Below, piece after piece: positions 48,631 through 59,820 of a stretch of DNA of 64,000 bases (position 1 is the stretch's first letter; every line of letters starts with the position of its first letter). The stretch is from the NCBI RefSeq assembly GCF_002086735.1, contig NZ_MVIJ01000001.1, positions 186,001-250,000 of the forward strand, in the 5' to 3' direction. The notes under the pieces were generated by a model. It was not told the origin of the DNA, did not search any database, and saw only the letters and a list, made by a program, of their open reading frames with translations. Position numbers and translations under genes: made by a program. This stretch comes from Mycobacterium scrofulaceum (GTDB taxonomy: Bacteria > Actinomycetota > Actinomycetes > Mycobacteriales > Mycobacteriaceae).

Positions 48631-50988
48631 CTAGCCTCGGTACGTCGCCGTCTTGGTCGGCCACCTCCTGATCATGGGCCGCAGCGCCTTGGGCGCATCG
48701 GCCGCCCAGCGGCGCCGCCCCACCGCCGCGGCCGCGTTTTCACCGGTGACGGAACGATTCCGCAACCGCTCCAACGGTTTCGGCGCCCACCAGGTCCACC
48801 GGCCGAGCCAGTGGATGAAAGCGGGAACCAGGACCATCCGCACCAGGGTGGCGTCGGCCAGCACCGCAAGCGTCAGGCCGACGCCGAGCATCCGCATGAA
48901 CGACACGTGCGCGGGGATCAACGCGGCGAATGAAATCGACATCACCAGCGCAGCCGTGGTGACCACGCGGCCGATGCCGGCGATGCCCAGGGCCGTGCTC
49001 TCGTCCGTGGCGGCGCGCGCCTCGGCGGCGGTCGGCGGGGTTTCCTCGATGGCCTGCGACGCCAGCCAGTACTCGTGGATGCGGGACACCAGGAACACCT
49101 CGTAGTCCATCGCCAGCCCGAAGGCGATGCAGAACAACAGCACCGGGATGTTGGCGTTCAGCGTGCCGTTGGGGGTGGTTCCCAGCGCGTGGAGGTGTCC
49201 GTCCTGGAAGATCCACACCATCGCGCCGAATGCGGCCGTCAGCGACAGCACATTGCACACCAGCGCCTGCAGCGGCAGCACCGCGCTGCCGGTGAGCAGG
49301 AACAGCAACGCGAACGTGACGAGGGCGATCAGCAGCAGCACCGTGGGCAGCCGCTGGGTGATCGCGTTCACGCTGTCGCGGTTGATCTGGGCCAGCCCCG
49401 TCATCTCCACCGACCGCCCCGCCGGCCCGCGGACCTCGTGCAATCGGTCGAGCTGGGCGTTCGAGGCCGATGAGTACAGAGGCGCGGTGCTGGCCACCGT
49501 GAGGAACGCGCCGCCGTTGGCGACGCCGGTGGCCGCGGCCGGCGGTCCCACCCGGTTCCCGGCGACGAAGGTCCCGGTCGGCGCGGTCACGGCGGACACC
49601 TCGGGCACGCGCGACAGGTTGGACGCGTAACGGTTTAGATCGCCCGGGGTGACGCCGCGGGCATCCGGGACGACGACGGTGACCCCCGTCCCCAGTCCGT
49701 TGGCGAAGTCGGTGTCCAACATGTCGGCGACTTGCCGCGCCGACGCCGACCGCGGCAGCACCCGCTCGTCGGGAAAGCCCCACTTCACCCCCAGGAACGG
49801 GACGCCCAGCAACAGCAGCAAGGCGACGACGCTCAGGCCGACCGGCAGGGCATGACGCAACACGTACCGGGTCGACCGGTACCAGAACTGCTCCTCGAGC
49901 GGCTTGTGCGCGTGATCGCGAAAAGACCGCTGGCCGTACAGGATCCGATGCAGGAGCGGGCGGGCGTCCAGCGCGTCCAGGCGGGGTCCCAGCAGCGCGA
50001 TCGCCGCCGGCGTGATGACCACCGCGGCGACCGCGACGATGGCCGCGGTGGCCACGATGGTGTAGGCCGACGATTTCAGGAAGTACATCGGGAAGACCGC
50101 CATCACCGCCATCGACAGCCCCACGGTGGTGGCGGAGAAGAGCACCGTCCGTCCGGCGGTGGCCATGGTCCGCATCAGCGCGCGCTCGCGGTCGCCGCTG
50201 CGGGCCAGCTCCTCGCGGTATCGGCTGATGATCAGCAGGTTGTAGTCGATCGCCAGCGCGAGGCCCATCGCGATGCTCAGGTCCAGTGCATACGTCGACA
50301 CGTCGGTGGCGAAACTGATCAGCCGCAACACCGACATGGTGCAGACGATGGCGAGGGTGCCGAGCACGATCGGCAGCGCCGCCGCCACCACGCCGCCCAG
50401 CACCCAGACCAGGACAGCGAAGCTCAGCGGAATCGCGATCGACTCCATCAGCAGCAGGTCGCGCTCGTTCTGGTCGTTGATCTGGGCGTACGCCACCGCC
50501 ATGCCGCCGGCGCGCACCGTGACACCGTCGCGGTCGTGCACGAGTTGGTCGGTGAGGGTGCTGGCGTACTTCTGGGCGTCGTTCTCCCCGCCTTTCAGGC
50601 CGGCCACGATCATCCCGGACTTTTGGTCCTTGCTGACCAGCTGGGCGGCGGCCTGCGGGGGCGATGTCCACGCCGAGGACACATCCAAGACCCACGGCGA
50701 GGTCTTCAAATGGTCGACGATGTCGGTTCCGACGTCGCGCGCCTGCCGGCTCTGGGCGCCGGCCGGGGCGGTGACGACGATCATCATTTGCTGATCGGTC
50801 TGGTTGAACTTGTCGCGAAGCACGCTGGTCGCCCGGGCAGACTCCGAGGTCGGATCCTGAAAACCGCCGCCCGAAAGGTCGTTGATCACCGGCAACCCGA
50901 AAACCGTGGCACCGACCAGCAACAAAAACGCGGTCGCGATGATGCGCCGCGGCGCCGCGATGGCAAGACGGGTGAGCGCTTGCAGCAT
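48631..50988 (-). CDS. MMPL/RND-family lipid or solute exporter
   Basis: This is a 785-residue protein with two RND repeats, each one membrane span, a large outer loop and a five-span bundle. The proton-relay Asp-Tyr pairs are visible as GLALAIDYNLLIISRYREE (first half) and FGLAMDYEVFLVSRIHEY (second half). It is shorter than MmpL3-type mycolate exporters and has no large cytoplasmic tail. No mmpS lies beside it, so the cargo is unknown. I chose ATG 50986-50988 because GGAGGG lies 7 bases before it. The ATG five codons upstream overlaps that ribosome site. Confidence 0.86.
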   Translation of the reverse strand: MLQALTRLAIAAPRRIIATAFLLLVGATVFGLPVINDLSGGGFQDPTSESARATSVLRDKFNQTDQQMMIVVTAPAGAQSRQARDVGTDIVDHLKTSPWVLDVSSAWTSPPQAAAQLVSKDQKSGMIVAGLKGGENDAQKYASTLTDQLVHDRDGVTVRAGGMAVAYAQINDQNERDLLLMESIAIPLSFAVLVWVLGGVVAAALPIVLGTLAIVCTMSVLRLISFATDVSTYALDLSIAMGLALAIDYNLLIISRYREELARSGDRERALMRTMATAGRTVLFSATTVGLSMAVMAVFPMYFLKSSAYTIVATAAIVAVAAVVITPAAIALLGPRLDALDARPLLHRILYGQRSFRDHAHKPLEEQFWYRSTRYVLRHALPVGLSVVALLLLLGVPFLGVKWGFPDERVLPRSASARQVADMLDTDFANGLGTGVTVVVPDARGVTPGDLNRYASNLSRVPEVSAVTAPTGTFVAGNRVGPPAAATGVANGGAFLTVASTAPLYSSASNAQLDRLHEVRGPAGRSVEMTGLAQINRDSVNAITQRLPTVLLLIALVTFALLFLLTGSAVLPLQALVCNVLSLTAAFGAMVWIFQDGHLHALGTTPNGTLNANIPVLLFCIAFGLAMDYEVFLVSRIHEYWLASQAIEETPPTAAEARAATDESTALGIAGIGRVVTTAALVMSISFAALIPAHVSFMRMLGVGLTLAVLADATLVRMVLVPAFIHWLGRWTWWAPKPLERLRNRSVTGENAAAAVGRRRWAADAPKALRPMIRRWPTKTATYRG

Positions 50989-51177
50989 CTTTGGTCCCTC
51001 CATGGCTAGTCCCCGGCGATACCCCTATACCCGAACGAGGCCGCCTGACCACATCCCCGGGACGGGCCAAGGACGTTTGGCGATCTGGCACTCGGGTATC
51101 GGACGGGGAGGCGCCTTAGCACGCCATCGCTGCGCGGAGCGCCGGTTTGGCTGGGCTATCAGCGGATTGGATGGGCG

Positions 51178-52416
51178 ATGAACTCGACGGACAACGCCAT
51201 CGACATGAGGCACCCCACCGACGACGAACTGCAGGCGGTTTACCTGAATCAGGCCCGCACTTTTGGAGATCCGATCGACCCACGCGGCATCGAAGCCTGG
51301 AAACGCCGTGTCGACCTCGAAGACATCCTGGTGGCCGAGGACGTCTCGGACCCGCACAAGCCCTTCCTGGTGGGAACGTCCATCATCTACCCCACGCGGT
51401 TGACGGTGCCGGGTGCCGCCGGCCTGCGAGCCGCGTGGCTGACGATGATCGCGGTCGCGTCAACGCATCAAGGCAAAGGTGTATGGGGTCAGCTCAGCGC
51501 GAAGGGGCTGGGTATCCTCATCGACCGCGGCTACCCCATCGTCTTCGGGGTGCCGACCCAGACCGCGATGTACGACGGCTTCGGCGCGGGCGTGGCAACT
51601 TACCTCCGCAGCTACTCCATCGACCGACGCTTTGCGAAGCTGCGGTCCGGGCCGCGCGAGTTGCGTGCGCGCGAGGTCACCGCCGCCGAAGCCAAGCCGC
51701 TGTTGCCCGAAATCTACGAACGGTGGTGCGCCACAACGACTGGCGCGGTGACCCGCAACGACGCCTGGTGGGCAGACTATTTGGAAGACCGCCCCAGCCA
51801 GCGAGGCAGCGGGACCGCGCTCAATTACACGATCCACCCCGACGGGTTCCTGACCTACCGCGTCGTCGGGGAGTCGGATCACGGCTACCGGCCGCCGCTG
51901 GGCACCGTGGTGGTCGAGGACTTCTGCCCCGTTACGGACGAGGCGCACACCGAGCTCCTGCAGACGCTGTTGGCCTTGGAGATGTTCGACACCATCGAGA
52001 TCGACGTGCCGGTCGACGACCCCCTGCCGCTCAAGCTCACCGACCTGCGGGCCGCCGAGACCACCGGCGTGAGCGATTTCCTCTGGGTACGGATCAACGA
52101 CGTGCCCGAGGTGCTCGGCGCCCGCGCCTACGCCGCCGATATCGAGATCGCGCTGGACGTCACCGACCCACTGGGCCTCGCGGGCGGACGGTTCCTGCTA
52201 CGGACCCGCGATGGCGTGGGGAAATGCACTCCGCACGACGGGAAGGTCGATGTGGAGATCGGCCTGGCCGACCTGGCCACGATCTACATGGGCGCGCACA
52301 GCGCCTCCGAACTGCAGCGGGCGGGCCGGCTCGCGGAAGAGCGACCGGGTGCGCTGGGCGGCCTCGATGCCGCCTTCGCCACCGACCGGGCACCGTACTG
52401 CGGGACGCTCTTCTGA
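51178..52416 (+). CDS. Eis-family GNAT N-acetyltransferase
   Basis: This is a 412-residue protein with the three-part Eis layout. An N-terminal GNAT domain has acetyl-CoA loop VASTHQGKGVWGQLS. A second, partly degenerate GNAT-like domain follows, and a C-terminal sterol-carrier-like domain ends in Phe (CGTLF). In Eis the terminal carboxylate and a Tyr take part in catalysis; here TAMYDGFGAG supplies the Tyr and the terminal Phe is kept. Eis proteins acetylate aminoglycosides and lysines of host or mycobacterial proteins. This is a paralogue whose substrate cannot be told. It is a single plus-strand gene. Confidence 0.85.
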   Translation: MNSTDNAIDMRHPTDDELQAVYLNQARTFGDPIDPRGIEAWKRRVDLEDILVAEDVSDPHKPFLVGTSIIYPTRLTVPGAAGLRAAWLTMIAVASTHQGKGVWGQLSAKGLGILIDRGYPIVFGVPTQTAMYDGFGAGVATYLRSYSIDRRFAKLRSGPRELRAREVTAAEAKPLLPEIYERWCATTTGAVTRNDAWWADYLEDRPSQRGSGTALNYTIHPDGFLTYRVVGESDHGYRPPLGTVVVEDFCPVTDEAHTELLQTLLALEMFDTIEIDVPVDDPLPLKLTDLRAAETTGVSDFLWVRINDVPEVLGARAYAADIEIALDVTDPLGLAGGRFLLRTRDGVGKCTPHDGKVDVEIGLADLATIYMGAHSASELQRAGRLAEERPGALGGLDAAFATDRAPYCGTLF

Positions 52417-52572
52417 GTCGCCTGCGCTGCAGCCCATTTCGTGAGTAGCAGCACCGATGGGAGCTGGGCGGGCCTGCCGTCCCGCCCGGTCGCTATCCTG
52501 GAGGGGATTCCGGGATTTCACTCCGCGGCAGGACGCCTGTTATTGTCGCGTACGCGGTCTCGGCCGTCGAAA

Positions 52573-52648
<76 letters not shown>

Positions 52649-52731
52649 CAGACGTCAATGTTGGCGCCCACACCGTCCCTGACCCGGGGCGACGTTTCCT
52701 TCTCGGCGCCCCTCTGGCAGGTATCGACCGC

Positions 52732-54631
<1,900 letters not shown>

Positions 54632-55132
54632 AGCGCTCTCACGGCCCACAATGGCAGGACTGTACAAGAAGATACTTGTGCGCTAGCCGCCAGTGAGCTG
54701 TGAAAACGATCAAAAGTGGAAGTGTGTCGCTTCTGCTTGGCCGGGCCGGTGGCCGACCCCTCTCGGGCCGAACGGCAAGCTGGTAGCCACCCTAGCCCCG
54801 GGCCCTTTGCCAGGCCTGCGCCCCCGGATGCGATAGGTTCAGCCGGGCTATCGACCGCACGATCGGAATCAGCCCGCACACTTCGGTATTCGGCCAGACC
54901 GACGTTGCCGACCGGGCTGCGCAAAAGACGTCCATGCCGTTGATACGGACTGCGCCGCAGCTTGTTTGGAAGGGCGTACGGGCCTGGGCCACGGCCCCGC
55001 TAGAGAAATCCACAACTTGTTGACGTCGTATCCGCCCGCGGTAGCTGTTCCTCCGGGTACTTTTTGCTGGCACCGGTTGGTGCCACGGGCGTCACCGGCG
55101 CCCCTGGAACGAGCTGCGTCGAAGGAGCCGCA
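54632..55132. other. Divergent intergenic region
   Basis: These 501 bases lie between the small secreted protein gene and the DUF3556 gene. A TTGACG at 55020-55025 with TAGCTG at 55042-55047 is a possible plus-strand promoter with 16-base spacing. Short frames in the rest have no ribosome sites or domains. I see no RNA gene. Confidence 0.35.
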
Positions 55133-56875
55133 ATGGGGTTCATCCAGCCGAATCTGCCCGTCGTCGACGTGGCCGAATGGAGCAAGTTGAACCGCGCCGA
55201 ACGGATCGTGCCGATGGTGCGCCACATCGCCGAGAACGGGTTCGGCACCCCGCTGGTGATGCATGTGATGTATGGCGTGAAGATCGCGCTGTACGTACTC
55301 GGCGGCTGGGTGTTCGGCTGGTGTACCACGGGCATCGGCAGCTTCACCGGCGTCGCGAGGTGGTGGTCGGAACCGATCGTGTTCGAGAAGGCCGTGCTGT
55401 ACACGATGCTGTTCGAGGTCGTCGGCCTCGGTTGCTGCTTCGGACCGCTGGCCGGGCGTTACTTCCCCCCGATGGGCTCCATCCTGTACTGGCTGCGGCC
55501 CGGAACCATCCGGCTGCCGCCGTGGCCCGATCGGGTGCCGCTGACCAAGGGCAGCGTCCGCAGCCCGATCGATGCGGCGCTCTACGCCGCGCTGCTGGTG
55601 TTGCTCGCGATCGCGCTGGTGTCCGACGGCAGCGGGCCGATTCCCGCCCTCCACACCGAGATCGGTGTGCTGGCGCCCTGGCACACCGTCGCGATCCTGT
55701 CGGTTCTGGCGCTCGTCGGCCTGCGTGACAAAGTCATTTTCCTGGCTGCCCGCGGCGAGGTCTACGCGCCGCTGGCGCTGGTCTTTCTGTTCTCCGGAGC
55801 CGACTGCATCATCGGGGCCAAGGTGGTCTTCATGGTGATCTGGATCGGCGCCGCCACCTCAAAGCTGAACAGGCACTTCCCGTTCGTGATCTCCACGATG
55901 CTCGCGAACAACCCTTTCATCCCGTCGGGGGCGCTCAAAAGGTCCATGTTCAAGCGCTACCCGGATGACCTGCGGCCGAGCGCGCTGGCGGGTTTCATCG
56001 CACACTTCTCCACCGCCGTGGAAGGCCTGGTGCCGCTGGCGCTGCTGTTCTCCCACGGCGGCTGGCCGACGGCCATCGCCGCGTTCGTGATGGTCGTCTT
56101 CCACCTCAACATCCTGCTGGCCTTCCCGATGGGAGTCCCGCTGGAGTGGAACGTGTTCATGATCTTCGGGGTGCTGTCGTTGTTCGTCGCTCACGCGCCT
56201 CTCGGATTGTCCGATGTGGCCAATCCGTTGCCGGTGGCGATCCTGTTCGCCGTCATGGCCGGGGTCGTGGCCGTCGGGAATCTCTACCCGCGCAAGGTGT
56301 CCTTCCTGCCGGGCATGCGGTACTACGCGGGCAACTGGGACACCACGGTGTGGTGCGTCAAGCCGTCGGTCGACGAGAAGTTCCGCGCCGGCTCCCGCGC
56401 GCTGGGGCCGATGCAACACCTGCAGCTCGAGCGGCTCTACGGCTCCAGAGAGCAAACCTTGGTGCCGCTTCACCTCGCGATGGCGTTTCGGGGGATGAAC
56501 ACCCATGGCCGCGCGTTGTTCACGCTGGTGCACCGCGCGCTGGCCGGCTACGACGAGGACGACTACAACCTGTGCGAGGGCGAGGTGCTGTGCTCGATGG
56601 TGCTCGGCTGGAACTTCGGCGACGGACACATGCACAACGAATGCCTGATCGAGGCGCTGCAGCAGCGCTGCGAGTTCCAGCCCGGTGACGTGCGCGTGGT
56701 GATCCTGGACGCCCAGCCGATCCACATCCAGCGGCAGGAGTACCGGCTGGTCGACGCGGCGACCGGCGAATTCGAGCGCGGCTACGTCGACGTCGACGAC
56801 ATGGTCACATCGCAGCCGTGGGCCGACGACATCCCAGTGCACGTCCAGAGCGGCACGGGCGCCGGCATGACCTGA
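55133..56875 (+). CDS. DUF3556 transmembrane protein
   Basis: This is a 580-residue protein with about eight to ten membrane spans in residues 40-410, followed by a soluble C-terminal domain of about 170 residues. The N-terminus (GFIQPNLPVVDVAEW) and the loop before the tail (LPGMRYYAGNWDTTVWCVKP) are typical of DUF3556. The family is largely actinobacterial and its function is unknown. AAGGAG six bases before ATG 55133 decides the start over an in-frame ATG at 55064. The neighbour at 56880 runs the opposite way, 4 bases away. Confidence 0.85.
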   Translation: MGFIQPNLPVVDVAEWSKLNRAERIVPMVRHIAENGFGTPLVMHVMYGVKIALYVLGGWVFGWCTTGIGSFTGVARWWSEPIVFEKAVLYTMLFEVVGLGCCFGPLAGRYFPPMGSILYWLRPGTIRLPPWPDRVPLTKGSVRSPIDAALYAALLVLLAIALVSDGSGPIPALHTEIGVLAPWHTVAILSVLALVGLRDKVIFLAARGEVYAPLALVFLFSGADCIIGAKVVFMVIWIGAATSKLNRHFPFVISTMLANNPFIPSGALKRSMFKRYPDDLRPSALAGFIAHFSTAVEGLVPLALLFSHGGWPTAIAAFVMVVFHLNILLAFPMGVPLEWNVFMIFGVLSLFVAHAPLGLSDVANPLPVAILFAVMAGVVAVGNLYPRKVSFLPGMRYYAGNWDTTVWCVKPSVDEKFRAGSRALGPMQHLQLERLYGSREQTLVPLHLAMAFRGMNTHGRALFTLVHRALAGYDEDDYNLCEGEVLCSMVLGWNFGDGHMHNECLIEALQQRCEFQPGDVRVVILDAQPIHIQRQEYRLVDAATGEFERGYVDVDDMVTSQPWADDIPVHVQSGTGAGMT

Positions 56876-56879
56876 GCCC

Positions 56880-57107
56880 TCAGCGGTTCCTCACCCGGTG
56901 TACCACCACCACGACGACAAGCACACCAACGCCGGCCAGCGACACCGTCACAGCGGGCTTCTTGACGAACTCGATCGCCTTCGCTTTCAGGTCGTCGGCG
57001 AGGCGCCGCGGGTTGGCCCGCACGGCGAGCGAGTCGACGGTGGCCGCCAACTGGTCGCGGGCGACGTCGATGTCCCGCTTGATCGCCTCGGGGTCCCGGT
57101 CCGCCAC
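56880..57107 (-). CDS. DUF3618 small membrane protein (Rv2520c-like)
   Basis: This is a 75-residue protein, the same length as I recall for Rv2520c. The opening ADRDPEAIKRDIDVARDQLA is the DUF3618 signature, followed by RANPRRLADDLKAKAI. A single C-terminal membrane span (VSLAGVGVLVVVVVVHRVRNR region) ends in a basic tail. The family may help to anchor envelope or stress-related complexes; the role is unknown. The start is GTG 57105-57107 with GGAGGA upstream. Confidence 0.88.
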   Translation of the reverse strand: MADRDPEAIKRDIDVARDQLAATVDSLAVRANPRRLADDLKAKAIEFVKKPAVTVSLAGVGVLVVVVVVHRVRNR

Positions 57108-57204
57108 GTGTCTGTCCTCCCAGTCGGCCTGATGCACCTGACGCACTACCCTAGATCAGCTGGTGACAACCCCAGCGCTCCGGTGAACAGAAAGGGGCCC
57201 GAAA

Positions 57205-57696
57205 TTGGCCGAGACCACGCGGCTTGCGCCGGGCGACCAAGCCCCCGCCTTCAGCCTGCCCGACGCCGACGGCAAGAAGGTGTCGCTGGCCGACTACAAG
57301 GGGCGTCGCGTCATCGTCTACTTCTACCCGGCGGCCTCGACCCCAGGCTGCACCAAACAGGCCTGCGACTTCCGCGACAACCTGCACGAACTCGGCGACG
57401 CCGGCCTCGACGTCATCGGCGTCTCCCCCGACAAACCGGAGAAATTGGCCAAGTTCCGGGACGCCGAGAAGCTGACGTTCCCGCTGCTGTCGGACCCCGA
57501 GCGCACGGTGCTGACGGCCTGGGGCGCCTACGGCGAGAAGCAGATGTACGGCAAGACCGTGCAGGGCGTGATCCGCTCGACCTTCGTGGTCGACGAGAAG
57601 GGCAAGATCGCCCTGGCGCAGTACAACGTCAAGGCTGCACATACGGCAACAAAGATCAAGCAGATCATCGCCCAGCTAGCAACATCTGCCGAGTGA
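57205..57696 (+). CDS. bcp: Thiol peroxidase Bcp with exchanged C-terminus
   Basis: This is a 163-residue peroxiredoxin of the BCP/PrxQ group. Peroxidatic Cys49 and resolving Cys54 lie in STPGCTKQACDFRD. It reduces hydroperoxides with thioredoxin. The start is TTG at 57205, preceded by AAAGGGG. Up to LAQYNVKA (residue 144) it matches the family. After that it reads HTATKIKQIIAQL, unlike the mycobacterial tail I recall, and the codons become less GC-rich. A sequence encoding the expected tail (AQYNVKATGHVAKLRR) survives at 58334-58393, so this gene is a hybrid. The catalytic part is intact and activity is likely kept. Confidence 0.92.
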   Translation: MAETTRLAPGDQAPAFSLPDADGKKVSLADYKGRRVIVYFYPAASTPGCTKQACDFRDNLHELGDAGLDVIGVSPDKPEKLAKFRDAEKLTFPLLSDPERTVLTAWGAYGEKQMYGKTVQGVIRSTFVVDEKGKIALAQYNVKAAHTATKIKQIIAQLATSAE

Positions 57697-57837
57697 ATCC
57701 ACCGGCTACGGCTGGGAGCGTTTCCACCACTGCCGTGGCGACACGCAAGCGTTACTCTGACCATTCGACATTGAAGTCAGCCAACTGACCCTCCGGAGGA
57801 CGTTGGTGCTCCCGCCGATGACGAAGAGGGATGACTC

Positions 57838-58305
57838 ATGAGCATGGCGTACCTGGCGCAACCGGAGCAGCAGCAACAGCTGGAATGGCTCGACGGCGGC
57901 ACACTGGCAATCCTGCTCGACGGCAAGGCCACAGATGGCCAGTTGATGATCGGGCGCTTCGATGTGAGCGAAGGCGAAGCCCCGCCGTACCACAAACACA
58001 CGCGGGAAGACGAAGTGTTCATGTTGATCAAAGGTACCGCGCTAGTCTGGGTAGACGACCAGGAGACGGAGTTGGCGGAAGGCGGGATTGTGTTCTTGCC
58101 CAAGAACATTCCACACGCCTATCGCATCACGTCAAAGACGGCAGATCTACTGATGATCAACACACCGGCAGGAATTGAAGGAATGTTCCGCTACTCCGGT
58201 CGCGACAAGGCGATGCCACGTCCGGAGGGCTTTGAAATTTCGCCCTCGCGTTTGGTTGAGGGAGCGGATAAGTTCGGACAGGTCATTCTTGGCCCCCCGC
58301 GCTGA
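57838..58305 (+). CDS. Cupin-domain protein, probably acquired
   Basis: This is a 155-residue single-domain cupin. Motif 1 is YHKHTREDEVFMLIKGTALVW (two His and a Glu that bind metal), and motif 2 is LPKNIPHAYRI with the third His. It could be a metal-dependent isomerase, dioxygenase or quercetinase-type enzyme; the substrate is unknown. AGAGGGATG precedes ATG 57838; Met3 is an alternative. Lower GC, and a position between the hybrid bcp and the relic of its original end, mark it as part of an inserted segment. Confidence 0.85.
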   Translation: MSMAYLAQPEQQQQLEWLDGGTLAILLDGKATDGQLMIGRFDVSEGEAPPYHKHTREDEVFMLIKGTALVWVDDQETELAEGGIVFLPKNIPHAYRITSKTADLLMINTPAGIEGMFRYSGRDKAMPRPEGFEISPSRLVEGADKFGQVILGPPR

Positions 58306-58318
58306 CCGTACACTTATG

Positions 58319-58393
58319 GCGGTCGCCGTCGCTCAATACAACGTGAAGGCCACCGGCCACGTCGCCAAGCTGCGGCGCAACCTCTCGGTCTGA
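58319..58393 (+). pseudogene. Relic of the original bcp 3' end
   Basis: The frame ending TGA 58391-58393 reads AVAVAQYNVKATGHVAKLRR and then NLSV, the C-terminus I expect for mycobacterial Bcp. The 19 bases at 58332-58350 match 16 of 19 bases at 57617-57635 in the upstream bcp, 715 bases away. It is not a gene on its own, although an ATG at 58316 opens the frame. It ends 5 bases before the convergent M20 peptidase gene. Confidence 0.8.
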
Positions 58394-58398
58394 CCGCC

Positions 58399-59727
58399 TC
58401 AGACGGCCAGATTCGCCAGCAGCAGCGCCTCGGCGATCGCCGCGCGTTCCAGCACACCCAGGTGCAGGCTCTCGTTGATGCTGTGCGCCTGCGTGCCGGG
58501 GTCCTCGACGCCGGTGACCAGGATCTTCGCGCGCGGGAACGCATTGGCGAACTCGGCGATGAACGGGATGGAACCGCCCATGCCCATGTCGATCGGGTCG
58601 GTGCCCCACGCCTGCCGGAAGGCCGCCCGGGCGGCGTCGTACACCGGGCCGCTGGCATCGATGGCGTAGGGCTCGCCGATGTCGCCCCGGGTGACGGTGA
58701 CGTGAGCGCCCCACGGCGCATGCTGGTGCAGATGAGCGGTCAACGCGTCCAGGTGTGCCGCCGCATCACCGCCGGGCGCGACCCGCATGCTGATCTTGGC
58801 GCGGGCCCGCGGGATCAGCGTGTTCGACGCCTTGTCGATCGCCGTGGTGTCGATGCCGATCACGGTGATCGCGGGCTTGGCCCACAGTCGCTGCGGTGCC
58901 GAACCCGAACCGATCTCGGACACCCCGTCCAGCAGCCCCGAGTCGGCGCGCACCCGCTCGGGCGGGTAATCCACAGCGGCGGCGGCACTTTCGTGCAACC
59001 CGGCCACGGCCACGTTCCCCTCGTCGTCGTGCAGGCTCGCCAGCAGCCGCACCAGCACGCTCAGAGCATCCGGTACCACGCCGCCCCAGATGCCGGAGTG
59101 CAGCCCGTGGTCCAGCGTGGCGACCTCCACCACGCAGTCCACCAGGCCCCGCAGCGAAACGGTCAGCGCCGGAACGTCGGTGCTCCAGTTGTCGGAGTCG
59201 GCGATGACGATCACGTCGGCCGCCAGGGCGTCGCGGTGGGCTGCCAACAACCGGCCCAGCGACGGCGAGCCCGATTCCTCCTCGCCCTCGACGAAGACCG
59301 TCACGCCAACCGGCGGCTTGCCGCCGTGCGCCCTGAACGCCGCCAAATGCGTTGCAATACCGGCCTTGTCGTCGGCGCTGCCGCGCCCGTAGAGCCGCCC
59401 GCCGCGTTCGGTGGGCTCGAAGGGCGGCGAGGTCCACTGGTCGGCGTCGCCTTCTGGCTGCACGTCGTGGTGAGCATAGAGCAGCACGGTCGGCGCGCCC
59501 GGGGGCGCGGGATGGCGCGCGATGACCGCCGGCGCACCGCCCTCGCTAACGATCTGCACGTCACCGAAACCAACCTGCGACAACAGGTCTGACACGGCTT
59601 GGGCGCTGCGGTGCACCTGGTCGCGCCGGTCCGGGTCGGCCCACACCGATTGGATGCGCACCAGGTCCTCGAGGTCGCGGCGCACCGACGGCAACACGTC
59701 GCGGACGCGCTGAACGAGATCGCTCAT
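58399..59727 (-). CDS. M20 family metallopeptidase / dipeptidase (Rv2522c-like)
   Basis: This is a 442-residue zinc hydrolase of the M20A type. Metal and catalytic residues are visible in LLYAHHDVQPEGD (His, Asp), GRGSADDKAG (bridging Asp), EGEEESGS (catalytic Glu and metal Glu), IVIADSDNW (Asp) and, near the end, PGTQAHSINESL (His). A lid or dimerisation domain lies at about 185-320. It probably cleaves dipeptides or N-acyl amino acids. I chose ATG 59725-59727; upstream codons have no ribosome site. Confidence 0.9.
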   Translation of the reverse strand: MSDLVQRVRDVLPSVRRDLEDLVRIQSVWADPDRRDQVHRSAQAVSDLLSQVGFGDVQIVSEGGAPAVIARHPAPPGAPTVLLYAHHDVQPEGDADQWTSPPFEPTERGGRLYGRGSADDKAGIATHLAAFRAHGGKPPVGVTVFVEGEEESGSPSLGRLLAAHRDALAADVIVIADSDNWSTDVPALTVSLRGLVDCVVEVATLDHGLHSGIWGGVVPDALSVLVRLLASLHDDEGNVAVAGLHESAAAAVDYPPERVRADSGLLDGVSEIGSGSAPQRLWAKPAITVIGIDTTAIDKASNTLIPRARAKISMRVAPGGDAAAHLDALTAHLHQHAPWGAHVTVTRGDIGEPYAIDASGPVYDAARAAFRQAWGTDPIDMGMGGSIPFIAEFANAFPRAKILVTGVEDPGTQAHSINESLHLGVLERAAIAEALLLANLAV

Positions 59728-59756
59728 GGCCTCGAGGCTAGTCGGCCAATTTTTTG

Positions 59757-59820
59757 GCGCGAGCAGACGCAAAGTCGCATGAACGCCCGCGCCGAGATGC
59801 GATTTTGTGTCTGCTCGCGC
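59757..59820. repeat. Long palindromic element directly after acpS
   Basis: Two 24-base arms (59757-59780 and 59797-59820) pair along their full length apart from two G-T wobbles, around a 16-base loop. The arms contain GCGAGCAGAC and GTCTGCTCGC. The right arm ends at the base before the acpS stop codon (read on the minus strand). It may end transcription or protect the acpS mRNA. It resembles dispersed palindromic units of mycobacterial genomes. Confidence 0.7.

Noticed and set aside
58316..58393. A separate 25-residue peptide gene
   Set aside because: Its sequence is the expected Bcp C-terminus. It is better explained as a remnant of the interrupted gene, and no ribosome site precedes the ATG.
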